64,000 nt of DNA. Source: Ruminococcus flavefaciens. Lineage in GTDB: Bacteria; Bacillota; Clostridia; Oscillospirales; Ruminococcaceae. Location: the NCBI GenBank assembly GCA_002371825.1, contig DFHF01000053.1, positions 1 to 64,000 on the forward strand, written 5' to 3'. Below the pieces are notes generated by a model, which saw only the letters and a program-made list of their open reading frames with translations, ran no database searches and was not told the DNA's origin. The position numbers and the translations under genes are program-made. Positions 33,801-41,036 of this stretch are shown piece by piece (positions within the stretch are counted from its first letter, which is position 1; each line of letters starts with the position of its first letter).

Positions 33801-35577
33801 ATGTTACATTTCTTGCTGCAAGATTATATACTGTATCAGCTATATTCAGCAGGAATTTTGTAATGGCATCCGCATCCGGGCAGAGCTTGTATGCTCCGTT
33901 GGTTTTTATTGCCACATCCTGAACTGTGCTGGTATCGCTGAAATTGTATGAGAAGGGATTTATCTCGAATGCATATACCTTTGTGCCGTTTTCACGGAAT
34001 ACAGCGGCCTGCTCCATAGCGATCTCATCATCGTTTGCATATTCCCAGCCGTTTTCTCCGTCAGCAAGAAGGAATATATACTTGCTGCGGTCTGCGCTCT
34101 CCTCGTCGAACATTTCATTATTTACGATGCGGAGACCGTTTCCGTAGTCGCTTCCGCCGCCGAGATCATACTTATCTATGGCAGCGATAAGAGCTTCCTT
34201 GTCATTGGTAAGAGGAGTATTGAGTCTGTCAAGTGAGGTTATTCCCAGTCTGTCATTGGGTCCCATTGACTCGATTATCTGTAGAGCTGCTGCCTTGATA
34301 GTAGGCCTGTACTCAGCTATACTTCCGGAGTTATCGATACAGAGCACAACGTCGTTTCCGTTTCCTGTAACGAGCTGTCCGTATCCCTCCAGAGAGAAAT
34401 TAAGATCCAGCTTATCTCCGCCGGCATTTATGGAGGACTTGCTCTGCTTAGCAGTAACATTTACTCCGCTCTCATTGGAATTACCGTACTTCTTTTCCTT
34501 TGCAGCAGGTGTATCCTTGGCAGGAGCGATCTTAAGCTCGTCTCCCGAACCGTCTGATGAATCAAGTCTGCCTGAGCTGAAATCCTCGGTAGATGTATAT
34601 GTTACGACAGGACCGTCAGTAACCACAGCCTTGATAGTATCAGAAGCGTGTTTGCTTCCCAGATCAGCTGTAAGTGTTATGTCGTACTCGCCGGAGGCTG
34701 AGAAGCTGAGCTCCGGGCTGAGTGTGTCAGCATTTTCGATCCTGACTCTGTCTGCCTGAGAAGCAGGCACTGAATAGAGCAGATCAGCCTGTTCATTTGA
34801 AACAGTTCCGCTGAGCACCAGTTTTCCGTTCTTGTTAAGGAATACCCTGTCCTCGGTATGAGCCTTGCACTCAAGTCCGAAGAAGTTCCTGTAGGCAACA
34901 CTTACAGAAGTGCCGTTTATCTCTATGCTGTCAGCATAGATACCGCCGATAACTGAGATATTCTTGGCATTGATGCTTACCTTTCCGTTGGGAGCATAGA
35001 TGATACCGGTATAATCAAGCTCCGCAGCATCAATTGTGATATCACCGTCCTCAGACATTATCATTGCCTGGGAAAGCTCGCTGTTATCTGCAATGCTAAT
35101 ATCGATATCGCCCTTTGCGGATAACCTTCCGCTGCCTCTCAGGTCAGCGTGTTCTATCTTAAGGGCACCGCTGGTGTATACAGAGCTTTCTGTAAGGTCG
35201 ATAGCTGAATCAAAGAGTTCCTTGTCGCCCTCAAATTCAAAATCATATGTATCAGCCTTGTTGATAAGCTCAACATAATCAGGGATATCACAGTCAGTAT
35301 TCTGGTCGCCCAGTGACTTCAGACCGGATACCTTGAAGTTCTCCTGCTTGCCTGTATAATCCGTATCCTTTCCGGAGTACATACCGCCGCTGACAGACAC
35401 ACTCTTCTCATTGAGCTTTACACTGTTTTCTGCAAACAATGCGATCTGTGCGGTCTCAGCGTCGATATCTGCGATGTTCTCGGCAAAGGTCTTTGAAAAT
35501 ACTGCCAGAGGCATATATGCTGCTGTAGTAGTAAGAGCTATTGCAGAGGCTGCGGCTCTTCTTATCAACTTATTCAT
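27847..35577 (-). CDS. Giant secreted protein with VWA, Ig-like repeats and transglutaminase-like domain
   Basis: A 2576-residue exported protein. There is a Sec signal peptide (1-32), then a beta-helix-like region (about 130-235) with repeats such as LSAKGDIDISIADN. A VWA domain (about 405-600) has the MIDAS DNSGS near 414. A PKD-like domain (about 800-890) and a series of 90-110-residue Ig-like repeats (about 960-1700) with the pattern DTxxPxI...DxSGN follow. A transglutaminase-like domain lies near 1760-1850, in which the catalytic Cys position reads GNDYDQASLL and so lacks Cys. The large unrecognised C-terminal part ends without LPXTG or a membrane anchor. It overlaps the upstream surface-protein gene by 8 bp. 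A role in adhesion or matrix is inferred. Confidence 0.88.
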   Translation of the reverse strand: MNKLIRRAAASAIALTTTAAYMPLAVFSKTFAENIADIDAETAQIALFAENSVKLNEKSVSVSGGMYSGKDTDYTGKQENFKVSGLKSLGDQNTDCDIPDYVELINKADTYDFEFEGDKELFDSAIDLTESSVYTSGALKIEHADLRGSGRLSAKGDIDISIADNSELSQAMIMSEDGDITIDAAELDYTGIIYAPNGKVSINAKNISVIGGIYADSIEINGTSVSVAYRNFFGLECKAHTEDRVFLNKNGKLVLSGTVSNEQADLLYSVPASQADRVRIENADTLSPELSFSASGEYDITLTADLGSKHASDTIKAVVTDGPVVTYTSTEDFSSGRLDSSDGSGDELKIAPAKDTPAAKEKKYGNSNESGVNVTAKQSKSSINAGGDKLDLNFSLEGYGQLVTGNGNDVVLCIDNSGSIAEYRPTIKAAALQIIESMGPNDRLGITSLDRLNTPLTNDKEALIAAIDKYDLGGGSDYGNGLRIVNNEMFDEESADRSKYIFLLADGENGWEYANDDEIAMEQAAVFRENGTKVYAFEINPFSYNFSDTSTVQDVAIKTNGAYKLCPDADAITKFLLNIADTVYNLAARNVTFTTTVTNADWIKNGALKKAPDSTVYNDDGSVTLSWNYNTFEINAVDDIGLDLTTGLISDKGYVQVTRDTKLISYNSDGEGSVVYLDDIIVGNDGFADRGSWQSKTFDSGVKDCPWSYIKWNADYCGDSAMDIYISTSDDGVEFSERTRVTNGQELDLKGRYIRAEAEMKASGDGESPVLYDLTIYSDETEVSDLRQGADAVIKGGRSVSVDEPVSFWLDIDGKYDSVTDIKWSADGGKLVEGSSSLISTAVFDKEGEHTVTAEITAGGIKTEASVVVTVLPKTTLWQEAEKEEFKAVKMSLTETPEYATQYQEPLTFNINFEDPEKVAWVRALYKNPSVWGETLRIAEIREDEDYLVSVPLPSNNLTETTIIVDAFDWYGNKTTEERTIKMDRQAPSVNIKSDRSWVYPENEAHLTVTSSDNDEIAKLVLTCNGEEVPLSEENTYTFSNKQPGEYVFEAAATDKAGNTSTYKYTVTVRPDTGMPYVSLSGSSNIIIGNSADFKLKAYDNETELDSLVLSVKKSNAAGEPENEETELLRFDRKNGAIEKEYSYTFTPESAGTYVFTLTAADREGNVNKSTYKTNVVEDKYGPNIKIALSKTEVIAGESTDVTVTVTDDVAVRDYKLYVNDKEVQLSSDDTYHYVSDDTNLDKNGTKNDVFKVVAADTSGNERTATARLRVITEDKTAPSVNISVSSRYEYKYDKAYVTVTASDNIKVGSLEVTVNGQPVELDQDGRYLLDTSELKEYVISATAADAAGNQKTAEKTTVISDTTRPVINVTPDKSSYGTGDSAVLTVDVTDNYKLDKVTAELDGKPVETGSGSFTCTVPEAAAGKYELKITAADTSGNTQERTYTVTVRDTVAPVITASADKETYKKSETPVVKCEYSDNVGVTRVTAVMDGKNLDFDMESGQVVMPADIAAGDKTVTIRAYDAAGNASEPAAVSFYMSATDDIECPVIEEISVIPEVIRKGDEVTLKVKATDDSGEVILKVTKDGSELKENAESGTYIFTAEEVGEIRLVIRAEDPSGNYTEKEGTLTVYRNTENRKITADAPSVVKPAESFTIKLSSADGVPFDATELWMGQQDLTSGLTKNSDGSSSVTLSLDKTGSYSFRAVGKDSDGYSDEKVFDIQVAGSYESELAEPEMQEALKQTSETQLSPEIKEIAKNFESPADAYEYVYNNISFEPYSNSRRGAAGAFDLKRGNDYDQASLLIGILREMGYPARYSDADIILTSDQLRSLMAVDTFDIGQRIIASNGKNAGIMTAPDGSKLLRMEEVFVQVYVPASETGETDEALKDLGVWVSLDPSIKSSTLVYEEVTPASEETVDIVSERDSYADTDLGEILDSIEPHVAALTEKTGDSTLSDLFSGPVSVSSEPAYAYGRTTDQKEFNRLPASLSYALASDNIKNFNEIPINKCDTVEFAVSNSISGKNMGKYKISDVYNKRMTLRFEGNMGGKANIFDMDRNSIYRNTFLPALYVDGEVAAQYTLSDHSDEVGEFIELEDEYYFFHNGAWRLGENCTLTTRITTNGMSNTWTDELNIGSTYAMVFDIGGISENQFNASLKAAAENNGLDISDPSAPKPAAEAPDPKSYYDEDKIGAYLNFAGNYYFLNCDAYGSTTASMNNIELGGHTKMLMTAYRTNSLEDEITGYTLGMLPGRFLIDVSYNTGITFSRSGDTDARNDYMFNVSYMESYYEGSIWDDLLLSNGVSTVEVFNKAAEEGIGMININADNIDTELAKAELDEDEKSEIRSSVEKGYSIIVPEKRVTINKWSGTGYIIADFVGYDHFVFKLSGGTNGGSEDEDTDLYGDAMAQRLIDLDVDTDRLYTGMFTGAQSMYYILLEFSIGVEFNQAVATLTAASGGGIIPVFLGGMELYRAVKHLSDIIGYRVTLLETFYDYCVAETKEDQAKACVALMNLIVDMLKDLKDILLGMITPDDSTTADQIKEGLKELIKDTIGIYAEEDETRDDIIDHVIDEVVDAADSD

Positions 35578-36529
35578 CGTCCTCAGCCCTCCTCTTCCTT
35601 AAGACCGCAGCTGCTGCAAGAGAAACTGCTCCTGCACCGGCAAAGGCATATACGCCCTTGTCTCCGGTCTTGGGAGAATCCTTCTTTGTCTCGTTGCTGC
35701 CTGTGCCTGCCTTCTCACTGTAGAGGCCGTACTTCGTTCCGCAGGTCATATCCTCGCCTGCTTTAAGGGTCTTGTCAGACCAGGTCAGTGCAACAGCATT
35801 GTCAGAAACCTCTCCGCCGGCTTTGTATCCGAACTGAGCATTATAGATATCCTTCCAGTCGGCCACATCCAGAACATCAGGGGCCTTGCTGCCGTCTGAG
35901 GTTATACCGTAAGCAGTTATTGCTCCCGCTGAATTCTTTATGCACCATGTCTCAGGAAGACTGCTGCCGGAAAATGAGGTCTCAGTTGTGTATGCTGTTC
36001 CGCTTACCTGTACAGCATCGCTTTCCGAATCTGCAATAGTCGGATCGATAACAGTGCGGACGGATATCTTCACATCATCCTCAGTCTTGTTCTCAGCGAT
36101 ATACTCAATCCTGAGCATATCATAGCTGGAAGTGTTTCCGGTGGAGAAAGAGAGCTTCTGAGTTATCTCAACTCCGTCGAAATCCTGAACTGTGATAACA
36201 GCACCGTCACTGTCTGTATAGGGCTTCCTGACATTTTCTCCCTCACTGAAAAGTCTTACTGTACCGTTTATGTTCACCTGTGCGAACGAGGTGCAGTACT
36301 GTGAGTAGGTAAGGGTCTCCGAGGGATCATCGCTGTTCTTTCTCAGCATATATCCGCCGAAATCCTTTGCATCACTGTCATCCTGGACCGTGAGTTCAAG
36401 GTAATCGTTATGGATACTGATACCATTGGTCACAACAGGCTTCATAGAAAAGCCGGCTGCTGCAAAGCTGCATACAGATGCCGCTGCAAGAACTGCGGAA
36501 ACTCTGTTCCTATGCTTTCTCAGCACCAT
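35570..36529 (-). CDS. Secreted surface protein with sortase-type C-terminal anchor
   Basis: A 319-residue protein with an N-terminal signal segment, a beta-rich middle of about 220 residues I do not recognise, and a C-terminal SPKTGD motif followed by a hydrophobic helix and RKRR. This is the layout of sortase substrates with a non-standard first residue in LPXTG. The start at 36529 is chosen because AAGAGG precedes it; a GTG two codons upstream overlaps that site. The stop overlaps the start of the giant gene, so both products are made together. This anchored protein could hold the anchorless giant at the wall (inference). Confidence 0.82.
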   Translation of the reverse strand: MVLRKHRNRVSAVLAAASVCSFAAAGFSMKPVVTNGISIHNDYLELTVQDDSDAKDFGGYMLRKNSDDPSETLTYSQYCTSFAQVNINGTVRLFSEGENVRKPYTDSDGAVITVQDFDGVEITQKLSFSTGNTSSYDMLRIEYIAENKTEDDVKISVRTVIDPTIADSESDAVQVSGTAYTTETSFSGSSLPETWCIKNSAGAITAYGITSDGSKAPDVLDVADWKDIYNAQFGYKAGGEVSDNAVALTWSDKTLKAGEDMTCGTKYGLYSEKAGTGSNETKKDSPKTGDKGVYAFAGAGAVSLAAAAVLRKRRAEDDE

Positions 36530-36709
36530 GACCACCTCTTTCCCTGAAAAGGAATAAAACTGTTTTCCATTTTTATTCTCCTTATAAAGTGTAGTAGTGA
36601 TTGTCTTATGCGCAGTTTATATAACTATATGTATAATCCATCCTTTGTTTTATATAACTTTAAAAAAATATTTACTACTGGTAAAACAATTAATATAAAC
36701 TGCTTTAAA

Positions 36710-36738
36710 AGTTTACCACACCTTGAACAAAATGTCAA
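36710..36738 (-). promoter_or_regulatory. Promoter of the surface-protein operon
   Basis: On the minus strand TTGACA (36733-36738) and TAAACT (36710-36715) are 17 bp apart, giving a leader of about 170 nt. An imperfect dyad GGTAAAAC...GTTTACC (36680-36717) overlaps the -10 region and could be an operator. Confidence 0.6.
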
Positions 36739-36768
36739 GTCAATTTTTGTGCATCTGATACATTTTTG

Positions 36769-37287
36769 TTATTTGTATCTGACGCCCAGTTTTTTCAGCT
36801 TTATCCTCTTTTTTTCCAGCTTTTTACCGCTGAATCTCGTGCCTGTGGCGGAGCTGATAAGCGTCACATCATACCCACGCTTGACCGCACCGGCTGCCGT
36901 TGCTCCGACACAGCCGCATTCATCCAGTCCGCATACCGCAATTTCTGAATAATCCTGAGCCTCTGCAAACTCTCTGAACTCAGCTGAGCTGAACGAATCC
37001 GGAAAGTATTTTTCAAATATATTATCCGAGACCACTTCCACCCCTTCGTAGATATCTGCCCCTTCTGTCCCTTTTATTGTGAATCCTATAAATAATCTGT
37101 TGGTGATAATATTCTGAAATACCTGACGTATGTATATAATATCATCGCCGTTTTCACGGAACTCCCTGATGCAGCGGTTGACCTCCGCAGTAAGCTTTGG
37201 TGTATCGTAGCTGAACATATTTTTTCTTCCGTTCCCAAGATAGTCCTTCTGCATATCCACAACTATAAGTGCTCTTTTTCCTGACAT
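36769..37287 (-). CDS. Isochorismatase-family cysteine hydrolase
   Basis: A 172-residue member of the isochorismatase/nicotinamidase fold. It has the catalytic Asp in LIVVDMQKDYL (Asp11), a long insert with IKGTEGADIYEGV, and the nucleophile Cys in AVCGLDECGCVGATA near residue 118-124. The family hydrolyses nicotinamide, isochorismate or carbamoylated compounds; the substrate is not deducible. It lies two bases downstream of a TetR gene on the same strand and shares its promoter, so it is probably the target of that repressor. It has GGAGG before the ATG. Confidence 0.85.
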   Translation of the reverse strand: MSGKRALIVVDMQKDYLGNGRKNMFSYDTPKLTAEVNRCIREFRENGDDIIYIRQVFQNIITNRLFIGFTIKGTEGADIYEGVEVVSDNIFEKYFPDSFSSAEFREFAEAQDYSEIAVCGLDECGCVGATAAGAVKRGYDVTLISSATGTRFSGKKLEKKRIKLKKLGVRYK

Positions 37288-37289
37288 TT

Positions 37290-37868
37290 TTATCCCTCCA
37301 GAAATCTCATTATATTTTCAGTGACAAATTTTTTCCGCTGCACTTCATCCGAAAGGTCTATGCTGCACATCTCCCTGAGCTCTTTATGGCGCAGCACAGC
37401 CAGCTCGTTCAGACTTGTAAGCTGAAAGGTGATGAGCCTGCATTCCTCCGGAGTCTTCCTGCCGGCAAAATGAGCTTCTACAAATGGCAGTCCGTCCATA
37501 CCCCGGCTGATATCACGATTCATCAGTATAAATCCGGTGACAGCCCTGGAGTAATTGAAGTTCTCTATCATCAGCTTCATCATTGTGCAGTGTATACCTA
37601 TCAGCTTTTCCGCAGGTGCCGCCTCAGAACGGAGAATTTCCGCCAGTTCAGGCTCCTTGTTCTGAGCTTTTGCCATCAGCTTCAGAAAAACACGGTACAG
37701 AAGCTCCTCCCTTGAACCAAAGCAGTAATTTATCATTGCAAGATTAACTCCCGCCCGCTGAGTTATGGCTCTTGAAGTCACTTTATCTGCTGAATCACAG
37801 CCATTCATAAGCTCCTCAGCAGCTGTGATGAGCAGTTCCTTAGTACGCTCAAGATCTCTCTTTTCCAT
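37290..37868 (-). CDS. TetR-family transcriptional regulator
   Basis: A 192-residue regulator, first gene of a two-gene operon with the hydrolase. The HTH region (about 9-58) has AITQRAGVNLAMINYCFGSREELLYRVF, the typical TetR turn and recognition helix. The 14-bp palindrome TTAAACGCGTTTAA over the expected transcription start, just upstream of its own ATG, makes autoregulation likely. It has AGGAGG eight bases before the start. The ligand is unknown and may be the substrate of the hydrolase. Confidence 0.9.
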   Translation of the reverse strand: MEKRDLERTKELLITAAEELMNGCDSADKVTSRAITQRAGVNLAMINYCFGSREELLYRVFLKLMAKAQNKEPELAEILRSEAAPAEKLIGIHCTMMKLMIENFNYSRAVTGFILMNRDISRGMDGLPFVEAHFAGRKTPEECRLITFQLTSLNELAVLRHKELREMCSIDLSDEVQRKKFVTENIMRFLEG

Positions 37869-37886
37869 ATATGCCTCCTGTGTTTG

Positions 37887-37936
37887 TTAAACGCGTTTAA
37901 TAAGCACATTATAACACCACGGTTCATTTTTGTCAA
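37887..37936 (-). promoter_or_regulatory. Promoter and palindromic operator of the TetR-hydrolase operon
   Basis: Minus-strand TTGACA (37931-37936), 17 bp, TATAAT (37908-37913). The perfect palindrome TTAAACGCGTTTAA (37887-37900) covers the start of transcription, where bound repressor would block polymerase. Confidence 0.82.
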
Positions 37937-38041
37937 CATTATTTTAAAAAATGTAAGCATTGACTATTTTTTATCACATCAAATTATCTTATTTTAACAA
38001 AAAAAATTATGTTACAACTTAAAAACAGTGCGGACATATTA

Positions 38042-38070
38042 TTGACAAAAACGGATAACAATGGTATAAT
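38042..38070 (+). promoter_or_regulatory. Consensus promoter of the U32-like repeat gene
   Basis: TTGACA (38042-38047), 17 bp, TATAAT (38065-38070), a full match to the housekeeping consensus. The leader is about 70 nt. Confidence 0.88.
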
Positions 38071-38146
38071 TTGATTGTCTGTATATATACATATATAAAT
38101 TCCATATAAGCAGACAAATTTCTTTGGAAAAAGGAGTTGTGTTATT

Positions 38147-39790
38147 TTGAATACTGATTCTATTTCATTCGATCTTGGATGTAATTTTGATTACAAGCTC
38201 TTTGAATATGTGGATAAGTATGATAAGAAGCACGCCATAACAAGCTTCTTCGGAAAGCTTAAGCATGACGGACTTCCAGGCGGACGCACCGCCTCCATCA
38301 TACCAGATTTCACATTCGATGAGCTGGCTGATTACGTCAAGGAATGTCAGAAGCGTGATATTACTTTCAACTATCTTATAAATCCGCTTTCAATGGATCA
38401 GAACGAGATCGATCCTGTAATGGGAAAGAAGATCCGTGACTTCATCCACACTGCATACGACATCGGCATAAGAGCTTTCACTCTTAACTCACCCATACTT
38501 ATCAAGTATGTAAAGAGCGAATTCAAGGACGTTTTCGTTACCCTTGGCCTCTATGCTTACCCCACCACTATCCAGCACATTGAGTACTGGCGCAACTGGG
38601 GCGTTGACGAGATCACTCTCGATCACGGATTCAACAGAAAATTCGATGTCCTCAGAGATCTCCTTACTCAGTATAAGGATTCTGATCTCCACCTTCGTGT
38701 TATCGCAAACAATCTCTGCCTCAGAGAATGTCCGTTCCGTCTTGCTCATGGCTGCTTCGTAGGCCACTCAGACCCCGACAAGTTCTCTATGGACTACTCA
38801 CTTGTTAACTGCGCTTATAAGAAGGTAACTCACCCGGCAGCTATTCTTACTGCTGAATTCATCCGTCCTGAAGATGTTCACTACTACAGAGAGCTTGCTG
38901 AAGAGACCGGAAACAAGAACTTCTCTATCAAGCTCATCGACAGAACAAGAACTACCGAATTCCTCCATAGAGTTATAAAGAGTTATATGGAAGAATCCTA
39001 CGACGGAAACCTTCTCGATATCGTTAACTGGCCTCAGCCTAAGACTATAGTTACACGTCCTGACCAGAAGGACCCCAATGTAAATCCCGACGGAACACCT
39101 GCCGCTCAGCCTCAGGCAGCTGCTGAAAACGCAGGTGCACCTGCTGCTGAAAATGCAGGTGGACCTCCTCCCTGGGCTACTGGTGCAGGCGGACCTCCCC
39201 CCTGGGCTACTGGTGCAGGCGGACCTCCTCCATGGGCTACTGGTGCTGGCGGACCTCCCCCCTGGGCTACAGGTGCTGGCGGACCTCCTCCCTGGGCTAC
39301 CGGTGCAGGCGGACCTCCTCCATGGGCTACTGGTGCAGGCGGACCTCCTCCATGGGCTACCGGTGCAGGCGGACCTCCTCCCTGGGCTACCGGTGCAGGC
39401 GGACCTCCTCCATGGGCTGCAGCCGGTCCTGACGGCAAGCCTCCTATAGGACCTCCTCCCGGTGCTCCTATAATGAGATGGATGGAAATGCTCAAGCCTG
39501 AAGCTATGATAAACTACGGAAGAACAATGCACCTTCCCAAGCTCTATGTTGACAACAAAAAGCTTGACGGTTTCCTTGAGCACTTCATCAAGAATAATAA
39601 CTGCTCAAAGTCACTTTGTGTAAACGACATCCTCGAAGAGGGTCAGACAGCCCCCAATGCCTGCGCTCACTGCAGCACATGGGCTAAAAAGGTCATTTCC
39701 TACGATCAGGCTGAGGTCGATCAGTGGAAGGGACTCTGTGAGAGCGTTCTCCACAGCATAGAAGACGGCTCCATATACAGGAACGACTGA
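38147..39790 (+). CDS. Peptidase U32-like protein interrupted by a Gly/Pro/Trp decapeptide repeat
   Basis: A 547-residue cytosolic protein. Residues 1-310 look like the TIM-barrel core of the U32/YhbU-type family. The stretches NWGVDEITLDHGFNRKFD and LCLRECPFRLAHGCF (three Cys as C-x3-C-x7-C, which could hold a cluster) stand out, with one more Cys soon after. An Ala/Pro/Gln linker follows, then nine tandem copies of GGPPPWATGA (about 337-426), and a C-terminal module (about 440-547) with WMEMLKPEAMINYGR and a CAHCSTW motif. The start is TTG with AAGGAG ten bases upstream. It has its own promoter and terminator. The U32 call is by resemblance, and the repeat insert is not a family feature I know. 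Confidence 0.6.
   Translation: MNTDSISFDLGCNFDYKLFEYVDKYDKKHAITSFFGKLKHDGLPGGRTASIIPDFTFDELADYVKECQKRDITFNYLINPLSMDQNEIDPVMGKKIRDFIHTAYDIGIRAFTLNSPILIKYVKSEFKDVFVTLGLYAYPTTIQHIEYWRNWGVDEITLDHGFNRKFDVLRDLLTQYKDSDLHLRVIANNLCLRECPFRLAHGCFVGHSDPDKFSMDYSLVNCAYKKVTHPAAILTAEFIRPEDVHYYRELAEETGNKNFSIKLIDRTRTTEFLHRVIKSYMEESYDGNLLDIVNWPQPKTIVTRPDQKDPNVNPDGTPAAQPQAAAENAGAPAAENAGGPPPWATGAGGPPPWATGAGGPPPWATGAGGPPPWATGAGGPPPWATGAGGPPPWATGAGGPPPWATGAGGPPPWATGAGGPPPWAAAGPDGKPPIGPPPGAPIMRWMEMLKPEAMINYGRTMHLPKLYVDNKKLDGFLEHFIKNNNCSKSLCVNDILEEGQTAPNACAHCSTWAKKVISYDQAEVDQWKGLCESVLHSIEDGSIYRND
39155..39424 (+). repeat. Nine tandem 30-bp repeats coding AGGPPPWATG
   Basis: Nine head-to-tail 30-bp units (270 bp) differ only at a few third-codon positions (GGT/GGC, CCT/CCC, ACT/ACC/ACA). 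They preserve the 10-residue sequence except in the last unit, where ATG is replaced by AAA. Near-identity at the DNA level points to recent expansion by slippage or recombination. Because the unit is a multiple of three and GC-rich, false ORFs appear in other frames. Confidence 0.95.
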
Positions 39791-39899
39791 TCCCGGACAT
39801 AACCTTTCTAATTTATCAGCTAAATATCGATCAATAACAATAACGCAACATCTTTTATATAAACTTACATAAATGATATATCCCGCTTCATGGGACGAT

Positions 39900-39930
39900 A
39901 AGCGATGCTCAATGAGCATCGCTTTTTTTC
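39900..39930 (+). terminator. Intrinsic terminator of the U32-like gene
   Basis: A perfect 10-bp stem AGCGATGCTC-AAT-GAGCATCGCT followed by seven T. It lies 110 bp after the stop codon. Confidence 0.9.
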
Positions 39931-39965
39931 TGCCTTTATACCTATACAGATAAAAAGATCAGTGC

Positions 39966-39993
39966 ATAAAAAATGCCCCACATTATGTGAGGC
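39966..39993 (-). terminator. Terminator of tRNA-Ala (minus strand)
   Basis: On the minus strand GCCTCACA and TGTGGGGC form an 8-bp stem with one G-U pair (39975-39993), followed by ATTTTTT. Its loop region CACATAATGTG is the same as in the second tRNA terminator. Confidence 0.8.
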
Positions 39994-40035
39994 GCAAAAC
40001 TTTCTGTGTATCTGTACCGAACATAAGCCCGGCGC

Positions 40036-40111
40036 TGGTGGACTTGAAGGGGATCGAACCCTCGGCCTCTGCGTTGCGAACGCAGCGCTCTCCCAACTGA
40101 GCTACAAGCCC
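40036..40111 (-). tRNA. tRNA-Ala (anticodon CGC)
   Basis: A 76-nt cloverleaf on the minus strand. The acceptor GGGCTTG/CAAGTCC includes the G3-U70 pair that identifies alanine tRNAs. The D arm is GCTC-AGTTGGGA-GAGC, the anticodon stem CTGCG/CGCAG with loop TTCGCAA (anticodon CGC), and the T arm has GGTTCGATCC. The CCA end is encoded. It reads GCG codons. Confidence 0.95.
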
Positions 40112-40169
40112 TTTTTTACAATTATAGCCCTTCGGCTCTGGAAAGTCAAGAGATGTATAGTTTCAAAAT

Positions 40170-40204
40170 AAAAAAGCCTGCGCTCCACATTATGTGAAGC
40201 GCAG
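40170..40204 (-). terminator. Terminator of tRNA-Leu (minus strand)
   Basis: A 12-bp stem on the minus strand, CTGCGCTTCACA/TGTGGAGCGCAG (40178-40204), with a TAA loop and one G-U pair, followed by GCTTTTTTATTTT. Confidence 0.88.
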
Positions 40205-40227
40205 AGCTGTATCCGGGACACCCCGTC

Positions 40228-40315
40228 TGGTGCCGGCGGCGGGACTTGAACCCGCACGGTATTGCTACCAACGGATTTTGAGTCCGTCACGTCTGCCAAT
40301 TCCATCACACCGGCA
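40228..40315 (-). tRNA. tRNA-Leu (anticodon CAA)
   Basis: An 88-nt class II tRNA on the minus strand. The acceptor TGCCGGT/GCCGGCA, anticodon stem ACGGA/TCCGT with loop CTCAAAA (anticodon CAA), a variable arm with GGTAGCAATACC, and T arm GGTTCAAGTCC are all present. The CCA end is encoded. It reads TTG codons. Confidence 0.95.
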
Positions 40316-40410
40316 CAGTGCTTAAATATTATACCACCTCCTGGGAATTTTGTCAACAGCAGTACAGGATTTTATTGCATAAAAAAATTTTTTGTTATCT
40401 TTTGTTGCAC

Positions 40411-40439
40411 TTGAAAGTTCGTCTGCGTATGTGTATAAT
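40411..40439 (+). promoter_or_regulatory. Promoter of the sigma/anti-sigma operon
   Basis: TTGAAA (40411-40416), 17 bp, TATAAT (40434-40439), 32 bp before the start codon. Confidence 0.7.
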
Positions 40440-40471
40440 GAAAGCAGATCTGCTGGAAAAGGAGGAAGGCA

Positions 40472-41023
40472 ATGACAGACACAGAAATTATGGATCTGAT
40501 ACACAACTCACCGTCTGAAGGACACAGAGCACTATTTGAAGAATACTACAGCTACGTCTATGCTATATCGATCAATGTTCTCAGAAACTACGGTACTGCC
40601 GAGGATGCTGAGGAATGTGTTATCGACGTCTTCGCCTCTGTTATAAACAAGCTGGATGAAAGAAATGTTGGTTCGATAAAGCCATTTATCGGAACAGTCG
40701 CAAAGCACAGCGCTATAAGCATGAGAAGATCCCTTGCAGCAAGATCAGGGAAAAGCATTTCCATTGAGGAAGAGGAATTCAGCCAGCTGTCATCAGATGA
40801 AAGGGTAGACAAAAATGCAGAGAGCTCCGCTTTGAAAGAGCTTCTGCTAAATAAAGTTAAAGAGCTGGGAGAACCGGACTCCACTATCATAATCCAGAAA
40901 TATTTCTACGAACGCAATGCCAAAGAGATCAGCAGTCTGATCGGCATGAACCACGCAGCAGTAAGGATGCGCTGTTCAAGAGCTGTTAAAAAGCTTCGCA
41001 GCCTTCTGCGGGATTTCTATTAA
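40472..41023 (+). CDS. RNA polymerase sigma factor, sigma-70 family (ECF-like)
   Basis: A 183-residue sigma factor. Region 2 is seen around LFEEYYSYVYAISINVLRNY and DAEECVIDVFASVI. Region 4 is ILQKYFYERNAKEISSLIG-like (IIQKYFYERNAKEISSLIGM), followed by MRCSRAVKKL. There is no region 1 or 3, as in ECF factors. A GGAGGAAGG site precedes the ATG. The next gene, 13 bp downstream, encodes a single-pass membrane protein that is probably its anti-sigma factor, so the pair likely transmits an extracytoplasmic signal. Confidence 0.9.
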   Translation: MTDTEIMDLIHNSPSEGHRALFEEYYSYVYAISINVLRNYGTAEDAEECVIDVFASVINKLDERNVGSIKPFIGTVAKHSAISMRRSLAARSGKSISIEEEEFSQLSSDERVDKNAESSALKELLLNKVKELGEPDSTIIIQKYFYERNAKEISSLIGMNHAAVRMRCSRAVKKLRSLLRDFY

Positions 41024-41036
41024 AGGAGAGATCAAT

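Noticed and set aside
39112..39495. Long minus-strand and other-frame ORFs over the 30-bp repeat array (Gly/Pro/Ala/Val-rich translations).
   Set aside because: A 30-bp GC-rich repeat keeps every frame open. Codon variation is silent in the plus frame of the 38147-39790 gene, which is the selected one.
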